Positions 44,348 to 53,370 of a stretch of DNA of 64,000 nt are shown here, piece after piece. The translations under genes were made by a program, and so were the position numbers. The notes under the pieces are model-generated. The model was not told the DNA's origin. It ran no database searches and saw nothing but the letters and a program-made list of their open reading frames with translations. This DNA is from SIG455 sp045646385. Its GTDB lineage: Bacteria > Bacillota > Clostridia > UMGS1810. Location: NCBI GenBank assembly GCA_045646385.1, contig JAZRKQ010000017.1:1-64000 (forward strand), written 5' to 3'. How positions within the stretch are numbered: the first letter of the stretch is position 1; each line of letters begins with the position of its first letter.

Positions 44348-46036
44348 ATGAAAAGCACGAAAAAACGTGAGATCGGTCTTGGCGACAGTTTATACGGTAT
44401 TCCGCTTGATGACATATTGACACCTGAAGAAATTAATAGTATGCGTAAAGATACTTCCGCCGCCAGCAGGCGAAAAAGAAGAGAAAGAAAGAAAAAATCA
44501 TACAATAAGCGCCTAGCTTTGAATAAGATAAAACTGCCTAAGATAAAAATTACTAAAAATATTATAAATATAGTTAGTGCAGTAGCATTAGTTTTAATAT
44601 TGCTTTTGATTTTTAAAAATCCTATAATTGCAAGAATTGCACCAAAAAAATATGTTGCAGATGCGTTTTGTGAAACTGTATCAAAAGTTGAATATGAAAC
44701 TGAGCAGATAATAGAAAATATATTTGGGTTTGATTTATTTGATAAAAAAGAACTGACGTTGTCTGCTAATGGCAGTATAGATGCAGATTCTGCAAATATT
44801 GCCAATGATTTATCAGTAAATATAGAAACGGGATTTTCCAGAAAGAATTCTAATGCGGTTGCCAGGTGGCAGTGCGTTTATGGTGGCGAAGAGTTAATTT
44901 CTTCGACGGCATATATAAATGAAGATGAAGTGGGCATTAGTGTCCCTCAGATTTTTAGTGAATACTGGACTGCGCCTGCAAATTCTTTTGGAAAAGAATG
45001 GAATGAAAGCGGACTTAGAAAAGTATTGTATTTCGATGCTGTCGGTGAAGATGCTGACCTTTCATTTTTAAATACATTCGGTAGAAAAACATTTATTTCC
45101 GAACAAGGTAAGAAAGAAGCAGAACGTCTTACAAAAAGACTGATATCTTCTTCAAAAGCAAAGTATAATGGAAAAACTGAAATTGATGTAAACGGAGAAA
45201 GTAAATTGGCTCGTTCAGTTGTGTTTTCATTTGCACAGGAAGATATTACTGAGTATTTGACGGGTATTTTGCACCTTACACAAGAAGATGAGGAATTGTC
45301 TAAAGTTTTATCTGCAATCGGAAAATCAGAGCAAGTAGGGTTGTTGTTTGATGATGTTTCGGCAAGATTGGCAAATAGTGTAATTATAAATGATGCACGC
45401 ATTACACTTGCAGTTTATAAAAATGTTGTTAGAAGCGCGCAACTGGATATTTCCTATACTGAAAATGGGAAAAATCCACGTATTATTGCTCTTTTGTCTT
45501 CGGAGGATTTAAAATATTTAACTGATAATATAAAATTCTGGGTTGACGTAAAAGGCAGCGATAAAGATTTTTCGTATACCTTGTCTTCTTCAGGAAATCA
45601 CAGCGGTGGCAAAAAAGTATTTACTGATATCACAAGCGTTAATTTGGTGAGTAACGGTTACAACTACAGTCTAAACAGTGAAGTAGCACTTGATTTTAAA
45701 GAGGGGACTGTTAACGGCAGTATTACAGGTGCCGATATATATTCAACGAAAGCATTGTCGTACAGTGGTATATGCACTAAAAAAGGCGGTCTTAAATTAG
45801 AACTTGCAGATGTTAATACGTCAACAACAGGTAATTATCCGAGAAAACTTTCGGGAAAATTGAATGTCAGCATTGTTCCTGATATGAAAATATCAAAGAT
45901 AAATACTTCCAACAAAAAGTTTATACTTGATTACAGCAAAGCGGAGGCAGAGAATTATCTTATGCGTCTGGAACAAACCGATAGCGTAAAAAAAATTGTA
46001 GCAACTGTAAATAGTATATTTAACAAGGCAGAATAA
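44348..46036 (+). CDS. Membrane-anchored protein of unknown function (562 aa)
   Basis: Not recognised. Cytoplasmic N terminus (1-72) that is strongly basic (SRRKRRERKKKSYNKR), one transmembrane helix (about 75-95), and a ~465-residue extracellular part rich in beta strands and Ser/Asn/Lys, with no cysteine-rich or catalytic motif seen. The topology (single-pass type II) suits a wall- or spore-associated protein. CGGAG ribosome site; single gene with its own promoter and terminator, between the SASP gene and the uracil-type permease. Confidence 0.75.
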   Translation: MKSTKKREIGLGDSLYGIPLDDILTPEEINSMRKDTSAASRRKRRERKKKSYNKRLALNKIKLPKIKITKNIINIVSAVALVLILLLIFKNPIIARIAPKKYVADAFCETVSKVEYETEQIIENIFGFDLFDKKELTLSANGSIDADSANIANDLSVNIETGFSRKNSNAVARWQCVYGGEELISSTAYINEDEVGISVPQIFSEYWTAPANSFGKEWNESGLRKVLYFDAVGEDADLSFLNTFGRKTFISEQGKKEAERLTKRLISSSKAKYNGKTEIDVNGESKLARSVVFSFAQEDITEYLTGILHLTQEDEELSKVLSAIGKSEQVGLLFDDVSARLANSVIINDARITLAVYKNVVRSAQLDISYTENGKNPRIIALLSSEDLKYLTDNIKFWVDVKGSDKDFSYTLSSSGNHSGGKKVFTDITSVNLVSNGYNYSLNSEVALDFKEGTVNGSITGADIYSTKALSYSGICTKKGGLKLELADVNTSTTGNYPRKLSGKLNVSIVPDMKISKINTSNKKFILDYSKAEAENYLMRLEQTDSVKKIVATVNSIFNKAE

Positions 46037-46056
46037 CTAAAATTCTGCCTTGTTTT
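46024..46056 (+). terminator. Terminator overlapping the stop of the 562-residue gene
   Basis: CAAGGCAGAAT / ATTCTGCCTTG, then GTTTT. The 5' arm is within the coding end. Confidence 0.8.
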
Positions 46057-46078
46057 GACAAAATAATATAAATAATTC

Positions 46079-46107
46079 TTTACTTTTCGAAATTGATGTG
46101 ATATAAT
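46079..46107 (+). promoter_or_regulatory. Sigma-A promoter of the NCS2 permease leader
   Basis: TTTACT (46079-46084), 17-base spacer, TATAAT (46102-46107). Confidence 0.7.
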
Positions 46108-46113
46108 TTTCTC

Positions 46114-46297
46114 AATGAATAAGATGTATCTTTAATTTGATGCGGGACATCAGCAGGATAGTCGTATTTAGTGTTGGGAAGGTATTGCTCATGTCTTGTC
46201 GCGTATGCAGACAAGGCATTTTTTATGCCGTAATTACACATAAACTTTGCTCTTGTTAAGGAGATTTTATTCTAAAACTTTTACGGAGGAGTAAATT
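46114..46297 (+). promoter_or_regulatory. Unassigned structured leader with attenuator upstream of the NCS2 permease
   Basis: Terminator: TGTCTTGTC (46192-46200) / GACAAGGCA (46210-46218) followed by six T. Competing pairing: GACATCAGC (46146-46154) with GCTCATGTC (46187-46195), eight of nine pairs, which would use the start of the terminator stem. The ~32 bases between the arms (46155-46186) could form the sensing domain. It does not fit the purine aptamer, PyrR site or T-box patterns that I know. The ribosome site of the permease lies about 60 bases further on. Confidence 0.65.
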
Positions 46298-47638
46298 ATG
46301 AAACTGATTTACGATGTAAACGACAAACCCAAGTTTGGCAGACTTATTGTATTTGCCATTCAGCAGTTGCTGGCAATTATGGCGGCAACATTGGTTGTAC
46401 CTGTTATTGTAGGTAACGGTATGAGTTCGGCTGCTGCTCTTTTTGGTGCAGGTTTAGGTACTTTGGTATACGTTCTTTTTACCAAAGCGAAAAGTCCCGT
46501 GTTTTTAGGTTCTTCATTTGCGTTTATTGGTTCTATGACGGCTGCATTTGCAGGCGGCGTATCTATGGCACTCGGATATATGGGATTAATTATCGGTGCT
46601 GTGTTTGCAGGCCTTGTGTATGTGGTTATTGCCATTATTGTTAAAATTGTAGGTGTTGGCTGGATTAATAAAGTTATGCCTGCAATTGTAATCGGTCCTA
46701 CGGTTGCTATTATAGGACTTTCACTTGCCGGTAATGCTATAGGTGATTTGCAACTTGGTGATATTGCTACTGCTTCACCTCATCTTTGTGTTCTTTGCGG
46801 TCTTATAACTTTGATTGTTACTACAGTATGTGCAACATACGGCAAAAAAATGGTGCGTCTGATTCCGTTTATTATCGGTATACTTGCAGGTTATGCTGCT
46901 GCACTTGTGTTTACTTTGATTGGTAATGCTACAGGCATTGATGCTCTTAAAATTATAGATTTTACACCTTTTACTTCACTTGTTGCAAATGGTGTTAACT
47001 TAAATACTTTTGTGGCACTTCCCGATTTCACATTTGTTACGGCGTTTAAAGGTGTTGGCGAAATCAATGCTGCATATATCGGCTCTATTGCAGTTGCGTA
47101 TGTACCCGTTGCATTCGTAGTATTTGCAGAGCACATTGCAGACCACAAAAATATTTCTTCTATTATAGAAAAAGACCTTTTAGAAAACCCCGGTTTGTCA
47201 AGAACACTTCTCGGTGATGGTATAGGCTCTATGGTTGGCGCTTTCTTTGGCGGTTGCCCCAATACAACTTATGGGGAGTCCGTAGGTTGTGTGGCTATCA
47301 CAGGTAATGCTTCTGTTGCTACAATTATTGCTGCGGCAATCGGGGCAATTATAGTTTCGTTTGTATCGCCGTTCATCGCATTTGTTAATTCTATTCCTCC
47401 ATGCGTAATGGGCGGTGTATGTATGGCACTTTATGGATTTATTGCGGTAAGCGGTTTGAGAATGTTCAAGGATTTTGACTTGGATGATAACAGAAACTTA
47501 TTTGTAGTAAGTACAATTTTGATATCCGGTATCGGTGGTTTAAGCCTTACTTTCGGTAAAGTAACAGTTACACCTGTTGCAGTATCATTGATTTTGGGTA
47601 TCATTATAAATGTTATACTCTCTAAGAAAAAAGCATAA
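46298..47638 (+). CDS. NCS2-family uracil/xanthine permease (UraA-like)
   Basis: 446 residues with 14 expected helices of the nucleobase:cation symporter-2 family. FAEHIADHK (helix 8 Glu) and FGGCPNTTYGESVG (helix 10 Glu) resemble uracil carriers (UraA/PyrP) more than xanthine carriers. It imports a nucleobase with protons. ACGGAGG precedes ATG. A terminator-containing leader suggests regulation by a pyrimidine or purine metabolite. Uracil is the best guess; xanthine is not excluded. Confidence 0.9.
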   Translation: MKLIYDVNDKPKFGRLIVFAIQQLLAIMAATLVVPVIVGNGMSSAAALFGAGLGTLVYVLFTKAKSPVFLGSSFAFIGSMTAAFAGGVSMALGYMGLIIGAVFAGLVYVVIAIIVKIVGVGWINKVMPAIVIGPTVAIIGLSLAGNAIGDLQLGDIATASPHLCVLCGLITLIVTTVCATYGKKMVRLIPFIIGILAGYAAALVFTLIGNATGIDALKIIDFTPFTSLVANGVNLNTFVALPDFTFVTAFKGVGEINAAYIGSIAVAYVPVAFVVFAEHIADHKNISSIIEKDLLENPGLSRTLLGDGIGSMVGAFFGGCPNTTYGESVGCVAITGNASVATIIAAAIGAIIVSFVSPFIAFVNSIPPCVMGGVCMALYGFIAVSGLRMFKDFDLDDNRNLFVVSTILISGIGGLSLTFGKVTVTPVAVSLILGIIINVILSKKKA

Positions 47639-47648
47639 ATAATATTAT

Positions 47649-47677
47649 AAAAAGGGGAGGAGATAATCCTCCCTTTT
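47649..47677 (+). terminator. Terminator of the NCS2 permease
   Basis: AAAAAGGGGAGGA / TCCTCCCTTTT with a GATAA loop (one bulged G). Confidence 0.8.
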
Positions 47678-47710
47678 ACTAACTATAGTAATATGTGACA
47701 GGAGAAAAAT

Positions 47711-48214
47711 ATGAAAAATACACTTATTGTTATTGATATGCAAAACGATTTTATCGATGGCAGTCTTGGTACTAAAGAGGCGCAGGCAATAGTCGGTAAT
47801 GTCAAATCTAAAATCCAAGAATATAAAATGCGTGGTGATGAAATCATTTTTACTCGTGATACGCATAATGATGATTACCTCGAAACGGCAGAGGGAATAA
47901 AACTTCCTGTTGTGCATTGCGTAAAGGACACCCACGGCTGGCAAATTGCAGACGGCCTTGAAACAGATGGTGCGATTTATATAGATAAGCCCACATTCGG
48001 CTGGCTTGGTTGGAAAGATATGAACTTTGACAATATAGAACTTGTAGGTTTGTGTACGGATATATGTGTTGTATCCAATGCACTTATATTAAAAGCAATG
48101 TTCCCCGATGCCAGAATAAGTGTAGATGCTTCGTGTTGTGCAGGCGTAACTCCCCAATCTCATAATGCGGCACTTGAAACAATGAAAATGTGCCAAATTG
48201 ATATAATAGGGTGA
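47711..48214 (+). CDS. Nicotinamidase/isochorismatase-family cysteine hydrolase
   Basis: 167 residues. The triad is visible: Asp in VIDMQNDFIDG (about 10), Lys in DKPTFG (about 99) and Cys in LCTDICVVSNA (about 119). The pattern and length fit PncA-like amidohydrolases of NAD salvage, but other amides are possible. GGAGA ribosome site; separated from the permease by a terminator, so probably independent. Confidence 0.87.
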   Translation: MKNTLIVIDMQNDFIDGSLGTKEAQAIVGNVKSKIQEYKMRGDEIIFTRDTHNDDYLETAEGIKLPVVHCVKDTHGWQIADGLETDGAIYIDKPTFGWLGWKDMNFDNIELVGLCTDICVVSNALILKAMFPDARISVDASCCAGVTPQSHNAALETMKMCQIDIIG

Positions 48215-48219
48215 AAATG

Positions 48220-48247
48220 AAGTACAAGAAAATTTTCTTGTACTTTT
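48220..48247 (+). terminator. Terminator after nicotinamidase-like gene
   Basis: Perfect 26-bp palindrome AAGTACAAGAAAA and its complement, followed by a T-rich stretch. Confidence 0.8.
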
Positions 48248-48260
48248 AAATTTTAACAAT

Positions 48261-48278
48261 TTGTGAACATATTCACAG
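48261..48278. promoter_or_regulatory. Rex/Crp-Fnr-type palindrome upstream of citrate synthase
   Basis: TTGTGAA-CATA-TTCACAG, perfect TGTGAA/TTCACA arms. It fits the Rex half-site pattern (TTGTGAA-N4-TTCACAA) at 13 of 14 positions and also TGTGA-N6-TCACA. It ends five bases before the -35 element. Confidence 0.65.
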
Positions 48279-48283
48279 TGATA

Positions 48284-48313
48284 TTGAAAAAATATTTCTA
48301 TTAATGGTATAAT
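48284..48313 (+). promoter_or_regulatory. Sigma-A promoter of citrate synthase
   Basis: TTGAAA (48284-48289), 18-base spacer, TATAAT (48308-48313). Confidence 0.7.
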
Positions 48314-48336
48314 TATAAAAAGGAGTGTGATTCACA

Positions 48337-49698
48337 ATGAAAAAGTCTTACTCAGAAATAACGCCTTATATAAAGGAACTTGCCGCACTTTCCTGTGAAA
48401 ATAATAATATAAAACCGGAAATGTATCAGAATCACGATGTTAAAAGAGGACTGCGTGATTTAAACGGTAACGGAGTTGTAACCGGACTTACCGAAATATC
48501 TAATATAAAAGCAAAAGAAAAACTTCCCAATGGAGATACTATCCCGTGTGATGGCGAACTTTACTATCGCGGTGTGAATGTGCGTGACCTTGTTGACGGA
48601 TTTAAAAAAGATGACCGTTTTGGATTTGAAGAAATTACTTATCTTCTGTTGTTTTCTCAATTGCCCGATAAGGAAAAACTTGAAAAGTTCACACTGACTC
48701 TTGCAGAGTACAGAAGTCTTCCTACATCATTTGTGCGTGATATGATATTAAAAGCACCCGGCAGTAATCTTATGAATATCCTCGCCAGATGCGTTCTTGC
48801 TTTGTATGCTTATGATGATAATCCCGACGATATCTCTGTAGAAAACGTATTAAGACAAAGTTTGTTTTTGATTTCTGTTTTTCCGCTACTTTCTGTATAT
48901 GGTTACCAATCGTTTCAGCATTATTATAATGAACAGAGTTTGAATATCCATTTGCCCAAGCCTGAACTTTCAACTGCTGAAAATGTTTTGCATCTTCTTC
49001 GCGGGGAAGGTCGGTATACTAATCTTGAAGCAAAAATATTAGACCTTGCACTTGTATTGCATGCTGAACATGGCGGCGGTAATAACTCGTCTTTCACAAC
49101 TCACGTGGTAACATCTTCAGGTACAGACACATATTCATCTGTAGCGGCGGCTCTCGGTTCATTAAAAGGCCCACGTCACGGTGGTGCTAACATTAAGGTT
49201 GTGCAGATGTTTGATGATATGAAAAAATCAATCAATACAAACAGTAAAAGCGAAATAGAAGACTATCTTATGAAACTTCTTGACAAAAATGCTTTTGATA
49301 ATGCCGGTCTTATTTATGGAATGGGACACGCCATTTATTCAAAATCAGACCCGCGTGCCGATATATTAAAGGTATGTGCAAAGGATTTATCGGTTGAAAA
49401 AGGTAAGGAAGAAGATTTTGCATTGTATGAAACCGTAGCAACTATTGCTCCGCAAATTATTTCTGATAGACGCAAAATGTATAAAGGAGTAAGCCCTAAC
49501 GTAGACTTTTATTCCGGACTTATATATAAGATGCTCGAACTTCCGTATGAATTGTATACACCGATATTTGCAATATCCAGAATTTCCGGTTGGAGTGCAC
49601 ACAGAATTGAGGAGATACAAAATAACGGCAAAATTATACGTCCGGCATATATCAATGTAAAAGATGCACAGAGTTATATTAATATCGATAAAAGATAA
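48337..49698 (+). CDS. Citrate synthase
   Basis: 453 residues, citrate/2-methylcitrate synthase family. Catalytic His in LHAEHGGGNNSSF (about 245), His in GMGHAIYSK (about 330) and Asp in NVDFYSGL (about 390) are intact. It condenses acetyl-CoA and oxaloacetate, feeding 2-oxoglutarate and glutamate synthesis and thus the downstream arg operon. Longer N terminus than the classical type, as in clostridial forms. AAGGAG ribosome site. A Rex/Crp-type palindrome lies before its promoter. Confidence 0.93.
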   Translation: MKKSYSEITPYIKELAALSCENNNIKPEMYQNHDVKRGLRDLNGNGVVTGLTEISNIKAKEKLPNGDTIPCDGELYYRGVNVRDLVDGFKKDDRFGFEEITYLLLFSQLPDKEKLEKFTLTLAEYRSLPTSFVRDMILKAPGSNLMNILARCVLALYAYDDNPDDISVENVLRQSLFLISVFPLLSVYGYQSFQHYYNEQSLNIHLPKPELSTAENVLHLLRGEGRYTNLEAKILDLALVLHAEHGGGNNSSFTTHVVTSSGTDTYSSVAAALGSLKGPRHGGANIKVVQMFDDMKKSINTNSKSEIEDYLMKLLDKNAFDNAGLIYGMGHAIYSKSDPRADILKVCAKDLSVEKGKEEDFALYETVATIAPQIISDRRKMYKGVSPNVDFYSGLIYKMLELPYELYTPIFAISRISGWSAHRIEEIQNNGKIIRPAYINVKDAQSYINIDKR

Positions 49699-49701
49699 CG
49701 T

Positions 49702-49730
49702 AAAAGGCTGAGCGAACGCTCAGCCTTTTT
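49702..49730 (+). terminator. Terminator of citrate synthase
   Basis: AAAAGGCTGAGCG / CGCTCAGCCTTTT, AA loop, T run. Confidence 0.92.
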
Positions 49731-49771
49731 AAATATAGTGTTGATCAGCAAAATTTTTATATATAATTATG

Positions 49772-49800
49772 TTGTTTTATTGAATGTTTTGTGATATAAT
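49772..49800 (+). promoter_or_regulatory. Sigma-A promoter of the anion transporter gene
   Basis: TTGTTT (49772-49777), 17-base spacer, TATAAT (49795-49800). It excludes the in-frame ATG at 49784 as a start. Confidence 0.6.
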
Positions 49801-49834
49801 AATTAGGTTTGAAAAACCTATGGGGGTTAAGAAA

Positions 49835-50959
49835 TTGTTATATGAAATTCGTATATCTTTATTGGCTTTTATTCGGAAAAATATTGTCGCTTGCATTGCC
49901 GTTGCAGCGGCTGTGATTACGTCATTTATTGTAAAGCCGGATAAACAATATATAAATTATTTTGATTTTAAAACACTTACGTGTTTATTTTGTACACTTG
50001 CAGTTGTGTGTGCGTTTAAAAATATACATATATTTGAGATAATATCACGCAAAATCGTAAGTATGTTTAAAACAGTACGCTCGGCAGTTATTGCTCTTGT
50101 GTATATAACATTTATCGGCTCAATGATACTTGCTAACGATATGGCACTGATTACATTTTTGCCTCTTGGTTATTTTGTTCTCAGTTCTACGAATAACAAA
50201 AAGTATATGGCGTTTACATTTATAATGCAGAATATTGCTGCTAATTTGGGTGGTATGTTGACTCCGTTCGGCAATCCGCAGAATTTGTATCTGTATTCAT
50301 ACTTTAATATACCAACTGCAGAGTTTGTGCAGATAATGGCATTGCCATTTATAATTTCTATAGCGCTTATAACTGCCTGTTGTTTTCTTTTAGGTAAAGA
50401 AGAACTTGTGCTTGATGGAGAATATAAAGAAAAATTAAGTGCGTGGAGAGTTATTGTATATAGCGTACTTTTTATATTTTCAATAATGATAGTTTTCCGT
50501 ACAGTTCCGTATTATTGGGGGCTTATTATAGTACCCGCCTCACTTTTGATACTTGACAGAAAAGCGCTTTTAAAAGTTGATTATGGATTACTTCTTACAT
50601 TCTGTGCATTTTTTGTATTTTCCGGAAATATGGCTCGCATTGGTGCTGTTAATAACTTTCTTAATTGGCTTATATCAAAAAACACACTTCTTTACGGAGT
50701 GCTTTCGTGTCAGGTTATAAGCAATGTGCCGAGCGCTATATTACTTTCTAAATTTACACAGAATTATCAGGAACTTTTGGTTGCTGTAAATATTGGCGGG
50801 GCGGGCACATTGGTTGCTTCGCTGGCGAGCCTTATAACTTTTCGTGAATATTCCAAACGTGCTCCGCACGAAATCGGTACATATATTAAATTGTTTTCTG
50901 CGTTTAATTTCGGTATACTTATAATACTTTTGATTGTTATGAGTGTAAAATTTGCTTAA
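49835..50959 (+). CDS. ArsB/NhaD-superfamily anion transporter
   Basis: 374 residues with about ten helices in two repeats. ILANDMALITFLPLGYF and QVISNVPSAILLSKF are the paired N-x-D/P hairpin segments of ion transporters such as citrate, arsenite or dicarboxylate carriers; TPFGNPQNLY is also typical. Given citrate synthase next door, citrate or a dicarboxylate is a possible substrate, but this is inference. The ATG at 49820 has no ribosome site and follows a short hairpin (AGGTTT...AAACCT); GGGGG (49822-49826) favours TTG 49835. The exact start is uncertain. Confidence 0.78.
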   Translation: MLYEIRISLLAFIRKNIVACIAVAAAVITSFIVKPDKQYINYFDFKTLTCLFCTLAVVCAFKNIHIFEIISRKIVSMFKTVRSAVIALVYITFIGSMILANDMALITFLPLGYFVLSSTNNKKYMAFTFIMQNIAANLGGMLTPFGNPQNLYLYSYFNIPTAEFVQIMALPFIISIALITACCFLLGKEELVLDGEYKEKLSAWRVIVYSVLFIFSIMIVFRTVPYYWGLIIVPASLLILDRKALLKVDYGLLLTFCAFFVFSGNMARIGAVNNFLNWLISKNTLLYGVLSCQVISNVPSAILLSKFTQNYQELLVAVNIGGAGTLVASLASLITFREYSKRAPHEIGTYIKLFSAFNFGILIILLIVMSVKFA

Positions 50960-50980
50960 TTATACATTAATGCATAGAAA

Positions 50981-50998
50981 AATGTATAATTATGCATA
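50981..50998. promoter_or_regulatory. ARG box (ArgR/AhrC operator) upstream of argG
   Basis: The 18 bases match the ARG-box pattern TNTGNATWWWWATNCANA at 11 of 12 fixed positions (first base differs). Further half-sites of the ATGCATA/ATGCAAA type occur at about 50960-50977 and 51000-51015, so several ArgR hexamer contacts are likely. Confidence 0.7.
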
Positions 50999-51109
50999 GA
51001 ATTATGCAAATGTGAATAAGCGTACATAAAACTTGCACAAAACTATGCCGAAAGCAGATATTTATTTGTAAAAAACCGAAAAATGCGTAAAAAACACTAA
51101 AATTTGCTT

Positions 51110-51138
51110 GCATAATAATTCATTATATGATATTATTT
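51110..51138 (+). promoter_or_regulatory. Candidate promoter of the arg operon
   Basis: TTGCAT (51110-51115), 17-base spacer, TATTAT (51133-51138). An alternative TATAAT at 51144-51149 has a weaker -35. Confidence 0.5.
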
Positions 51139-51184
51139 GTGTATAATATTTCAAACATTATTTTTATTATTGGAGGAAATGAAA

Positions 51185-52414
51185 ATGAGTGAGAAAAAAA
51201 TCAAAAAAATCGTATTGGCTTATTCGGGTGGTCTGGATACATCTATCATTATTCCGTGGCTGAAAGAAAACTATGATAATCCTGAAATTATTGCAGTTTC
51301 CGGTAACGTAGGTCAGGCAGACGAACTTGAAGGCTTGGAAGAAAAGGCTATTAAAACAGGCGCTTCTAAACTTTATGTAGAAGACCTTACAGAAGAATTT
51401 GTTGAAGAACTTATTATCCCAGCAGTTCAGGCAGGCGCTAAGTACGAGGAATACTTGCTCGGTACTGCTTTGGCTCGTCCTATTATTGGTAAAAGACTTG
51501 CCGAAATTGCTATCGCTGAGGGCGCTGACGCTGTCTGCCATGGATGCACAGGTAAAGGTAATGACCAGGTGCGTTTTGAAATGGCTATCAAGGCATTTGC
51601 TCCCGGTATGAAGATTATCGCTCCCTGGAGAGAGTGGGATATTAAATCTCGTGAAGAAGAAATTGAATATGCTGAGGCACACAATGTACCTCTTAAAATA
51701 AATCGTGAAACAAACTATTCAAAAGATAAAAATATGTGGCATCTTTCTCACGAAGGTCTTGATCTTGAAGATGCAGGCAACGAACCTTTGTATGAAAAAG
51801 AGGGATTCCTCGAAATGGGTGTATCACCAATTCAGGCACCTGATGCTCCTACATATATCACATTGGAATTTGAAAAAGGCAAACCTGTAGCATATAACGG
51901 CGAAAAAATGAGTGCTAAAGAAATTATTTTAAAACTCAACGAAGTGGGCGGTGCTAACGGTATCGGTCTTTTAGATATTATCGAAAACCGTCTTGTTGGT
52001 ATGAAATGCCGTGGTGTATACGAAACTCCCGGTGGCGAAATTCTTTATTTTGCACATAACTACCTTGAAACCATGTGTCAGGATAAAGCCGTTATGCATA
52101 AAAAACAGGAACTTGCAATTACATTTGCTGACTTACTCTACAACGGTCAGTGGTACACACCTTTGCGTGAGGCTCTTTCTGCTTTTGTTGAAAAAACACA
52201 GGAGCACATCACAGGTAAAGTAAGACTCAAACTCTACAAAGGCAATATTATCAAAGCAGGTGTGTGGAGTGACTGGTCATTGTATTCAGAGGAAATTGCA
52301 ACATTTGGCGAAGACGAAGTTTATGACCAGAAAGACAGTGCCGGATTTATCAACCTCTGGGGACTGCCCGTAACTGTTCAGGCTCAGGTAAATGCAAAAA
52401 ACGCAAATAAGTAA
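51185..52414 (+). CDS. argG: Argininosuccinate synthase
   Basis: 409 residues. The PP-loop AYSGGLDTS at the N terminus (about 11-19) and [13 protein letters not shown] (about 118-130) are diagnostic. It joins citrulline and aspartate with ATP. The upstream in-frame start and the ATG two bases from GGAGGA are rejected; the ATG at 51185 has eight-base spacing. First gene of a six-gene arg operon under an ARG box; argH is not in the window. Confidence 0.95.
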   Translation: MSEKKIKKIVLAYSGGLDTSIIIPWLKENYDNPEIIAVSGNVGQADELEGLEEKAIKTGASKLYVEDLTEEFVEELIIPAVQAGAKYEEYLLGTALARPIIGKRLAEIAIAEGADAVCHGCTGKGNDQVRFEMAIKAFAPGMKIIAPWREWDIKSREEEIEYAEAHNVPLKINRETNYSKDKNMWHLSHEGLDLEDAGNEPLYEKEGFLEMGVSPIQAPDAPTYITLEFEKGKPVAYNGEKMSAKEIILKLNEVGGANGIGLLDIIENRLVGMKCRGVYETPGGEILYFAHNYLETMCQDKAVMHKKQELAITFADLLYNGQWYTPLREALSAFVEKTQEHITGKVRLKLYKGNIIKAGVWSDWSLYSEEIATFGEDEVYDQKDSAGFINLWGLPVTVQAQVNAKNANK

Positions 52415-52427
52415 TTTGGAGTAAATA

Positions 52428-53357
52428 ATGAAAAAGATTTTTATTGACGGTAAGGCCGGCACAACCGGTCTTAGAATATACGAGCGTCTTCAGGGAAGAG
52501 ATGATATTGAACTTTTAACTCTTTCTGAGCAGGACAGAAAAGACCCTGCCTGCCGCAAGGCTATGCTGAATGCCGCTGATGTAGCATTTCTATGCTTGCC
52601 CGATGATGCTGCCAGAGAGTCTGTGTCTATGATAGAAAATCCAAATACTGTTGTTATAGATACTTCTACGGCACACCGCACAAACCCTGATTGGACATAT
52701 GGTTTTCCGGAACTTTTCTTAAACGGAGAACACTGCATTGCATCCTCCAAGCGAATTGCAGTGCCCGGTTGCCATGCCAGCGGATATATCGCGTTGGTGC
52801 ATCCTTTGGCGGCACATGGAGTGATAGATAAATCGGTTAATCTTGTTTGTCATTCCATTACCGGTTATAGCGGTGGCGGCAAAAAAATGATTGCCCAGTA
52901 TGAAGATGCTGAGCGTGATAGTCTTTTAAACGCTCCCCGTCAATATGCACTTGCTCAACAACATAAACATATTCCTGAAATGGTTGTATTAACAGGAATA
53001 AACGCACCGATTTTTTGCCCTATAGTTGCTGATTTTTATAGTGGTATGGCTGTTACTGTAGGACTTTTTGCATCAGACATTAAAAACAGTGCTACGGTAG
53101 AGGATATCAAAAACATTTACCGTCAGCGTTATAATGATAAAATAGTTTCGTATGTTGAAACTGCTGATGAAGATGGTTTGTATTCTGCACTTGGATTGGG
53201 CGGAACAGACCGCATGGAAGTGTCTGTTTTTGGAAACGATGAAAGAATACTTTTAACTGCCCGATACGATAATCTTGGAAAAGGTGCTTCCGGTGCGGCG
53301 ATAGAGTGCCTTAATATTGTTTTAGGTGTCGATAAAACTATCGGTCTGGAACTTTAA
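52428..53357 (+). CDS. argC: N-acetyl-gamma-glutamyl-phosphate reductase (type 2)
   Basis: 309 residues, the shorter ArgC type. NADP-binding start IDGKAGTTGLRIYERL and the catalytic Cys in VPGCHASGY (about 115) are present. It reduces acetylglutamyl phosphate to the semialdehyde. Short ArgC forms occur in many clostridia and proteobacteria. 13-base gap after argG. Confidence 0.94.
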   Translation: MKKIFIDGKAGTTGLRIYERLQGRDDIELLTLSEQDRKDPACRKAMLNAADVAFLCLPDDAARESVSMIENPNTVVIDTSTAHRTNPDWTYGFPELFLNGEHCIASSKRIAVPGCHASGYIALVHPLAAHGVIDKSVNLVCHSITGYSGGGKKMIAQYEDAERDSLLNAPRQYALAQQHKHIPEMVVLTGINAPIFCPIVADFYSGMAVTVGLFASDIKNSATVEDIKNIYRQRYNDKIVSYVETADEDGLYSALGLGGTDRMEVSVFGNDERILLTARYDNLGKGASGAAIECLNIVLGVDKTIGLEL

Positions 53358-53370
53358 TAATCATTAAAAA

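Noticed and set aside
46114..46297. Purine riboswitch or PyrR-binding attenuator before the NCS2 permease
   Set aside because: Neither the purine aptamer junction bases nor the PyrR anti-antiterminator loop could be found; left as unassigned.
49784..49834. ATG at 49784 or 49820 as start of the anion transporter
   Set aside because: The first is inside the promoter, the second has no ribosome site; TTG 49835 follows GGGGG.
50960..51184. T-box leader before argG
   Set aside because: No T-box core (UGGN) with antiterminator and no specifier stem; the AT-rich palindromic half-sites fit ArgR instead.
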